DNA from: an uncultured Terriglobus sp.
GTDB taxonomy: Bacteria; Acidobacteriota; Terriglobia; Terriglobales; Acidobacteriaceae
Direction of reading: 5' to 3'
Assembly: GCA_937871605.1 (NCBI GenBank)
Contig: CALMRM010000059.1
Location: forward strand, 1-5,394
DNA: 5,394 bases
Shown here: one piece after another, positions 5,091-5,394 of the stretch
Position numbering within the stretch: the first letter of the stretch is position 1
Layout of the letters: every line of letters begins with the position of its first letter
Program-made: the position numbers and the translations under genes
The notes under the pieces: generated by a model
Databases searched by the model: none
Seen by the model: the letters and a program-made list of their open reading frames with translations, nothing else
Told to the model about the DNA's origin: nothing

Positions 5091-5394
5091 GCGTGGCCCT
5101 CCTTCGGCTGCCACGCGCCCAGCAGGCGGCGCAGCATCACGAGTTCTCCCGTGTGGTAGCTCTCATGGTCTGCAATCAGCAGCGCTTCTCGCAGCAGCGT
5201 TTGACCGTCTCCCCAAGGGAACGGCTCCGTCAGGTCACGCTCCCGCAGCAGCTGACGAAAGCTCTCGCTATCCCGCAGAATGGCTTCCACGCAGTGCTGC
5301 CAGGCATTTGGCGCGGGCGGCTCCGAAGGTTTAGGCCAATAATCCGCAGACCACTGCATGGGTTGGTAGCTGCCGTCCGCATTGTCGCTAAAGT
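5087..5394 (-). CDS. DinB-like protein (C-terminal 101 residues; 5' end beyond window)
   Basis: The minus frame stays open from the window edge to a TGA at 5089-5087, so the ATG at 5359 is internal rather than the start. The visible part begins FSDNADGSYQPMQW and continues through the YWPKPSEPP segment, AWQHCVEAILRDSESF and the C-terminal DHESYHTGELVMLRRLLGAW. The HxxxH pair in that last stretch is typical of DinB/YfiT four-helix-bundle proteins, where it supplies two of the three histidine metal ligands. The third would lie in the missing N-terminal part. Family members include metal-dependent thiol S-transferases (BstA, mycothiol-dependent enzymes) and many of unknown function. Here no substrate can be assigned. 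It overlaps the CoA-binding gene by four bases and appears to be an upstream member of a minus-strand operon. Confidence 0.85.
   Translation of the reverse strand, partial: FSDNADGSYQPMQWSADYWPKPSEPPAPNAWQHCVEAILRDSESFRQLLRERDLTEPFPWGDGQTLLREALLIADHESYHTGELVMLRRLLGAWQPKEGHA
5098..5104 (-). promoter_or_regulatory. Strong Shine-Dalgarno for the CoA-binding protein gene
   Basis: The complement reads AAGGAGG, with seven bases to the GTG at 5090-5088. It lies inside the last codons of the DinB-like gene. It is the strongest ribosome-binding site in the window and fixes the start of the CoA-binding gene. Confidence 0.8.

Noticed and set aside
4668..5334. Plus-strand frames of 60-163 residues opposite the CoA-binding and DinB-like genes
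   Set aside because: They are shadows of two genes whose family motifs, ribosome-binding site and overlap are clear on the minus strand.
5357..5359. ATG as the start of the DinB-like protein
   Set aside because: The frame continues open upstream to the window edge (FSDNADGSYQP precedes it) in family-like sequence, so the true start is probably outside the window.
1..5394. Search for tRNA/rRNA genes, CRISPR repeats, IS ends, toxin-antitoxin pairs or defence genes
   Set aside because: No tandem or spaced repeats, no terminal inverted repeats with a transposase, no tRNA-like cloverleaf, and virtually no non-coding space to hold them. I read through by eye only, so a covariance-model search would be the decisive check for small RNAs.

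Overview
This window reads as ordinary, densely packed bacterial chromosome. By eye the GC content is high (roughly 60-65%), and coding sequence covers nearly everything. There are no RNA genes, insertion sequences, CRISPR arrays or phage genes that I can see. The style of the proteins (DinB-like protein, CoA-binding protein, ScsB/DsbD-like reductase, RarA, SpoU methylase) fits a Gram-negative organism with a periplasm. An acidobacterium of the Terriglobus/Granulicella type is my best guess, from resemblance only, and the sequence does not prove it.

Layout. Positions 1-300 (minus strand) hold the first 100 codons of a Sua5/YrdC/TsaC-type threonylcarbamoyl-AMP synthase, cut by the window edge. 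An 87-base divergent intergenic region (301-387) separates it from a plus-strand pair: a SpoU/TrmH-type RNA 2'-O-methyltransferase (388-1161) and the AAA+ ATPase RarA (1158-2495), which overlap by the four bases ATGA. RarA converges with a long minus-strand gene for a ScsB/DsbD-like transmembrane thiol reductase (2504 to about 4648). Only 8 bases lie between their stop codons, and a 10-bp inverted repeat is centred on that gap. Upstream of dsbD on the minus strand are a small YccU-type CoA-binding protein (4677-5090) and, overlapping it by four bases (GTGA), the C-terminal part of a DinB-like metal-binding protein that runs off the right edge (5087-5394).

How the genes work together. The left half concerns RNA modification (t6A synthesis and ribose methylation) plus replication-fork maintenance. 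The trmH-rarA pair looks translationally coupled. The right half looks like a three-gene minus-strand operon (DinB-like, CoA-binding, thiol reductase), whose promoter must lie beyond position 5394. A low-molecular-weight-thiol or redox theme for that operon is a reasonable hypothesis but only inference.

I found no convincing undescribed system. The points most worth a second look are the inverted repeat spanning both stop codons of the convergent genes, the unusual start region of trmH (a Shine-Dalgarno placed for a 7-codon out-of-frame ORF, or a possible leaderless start), and the thiol-themed operon.
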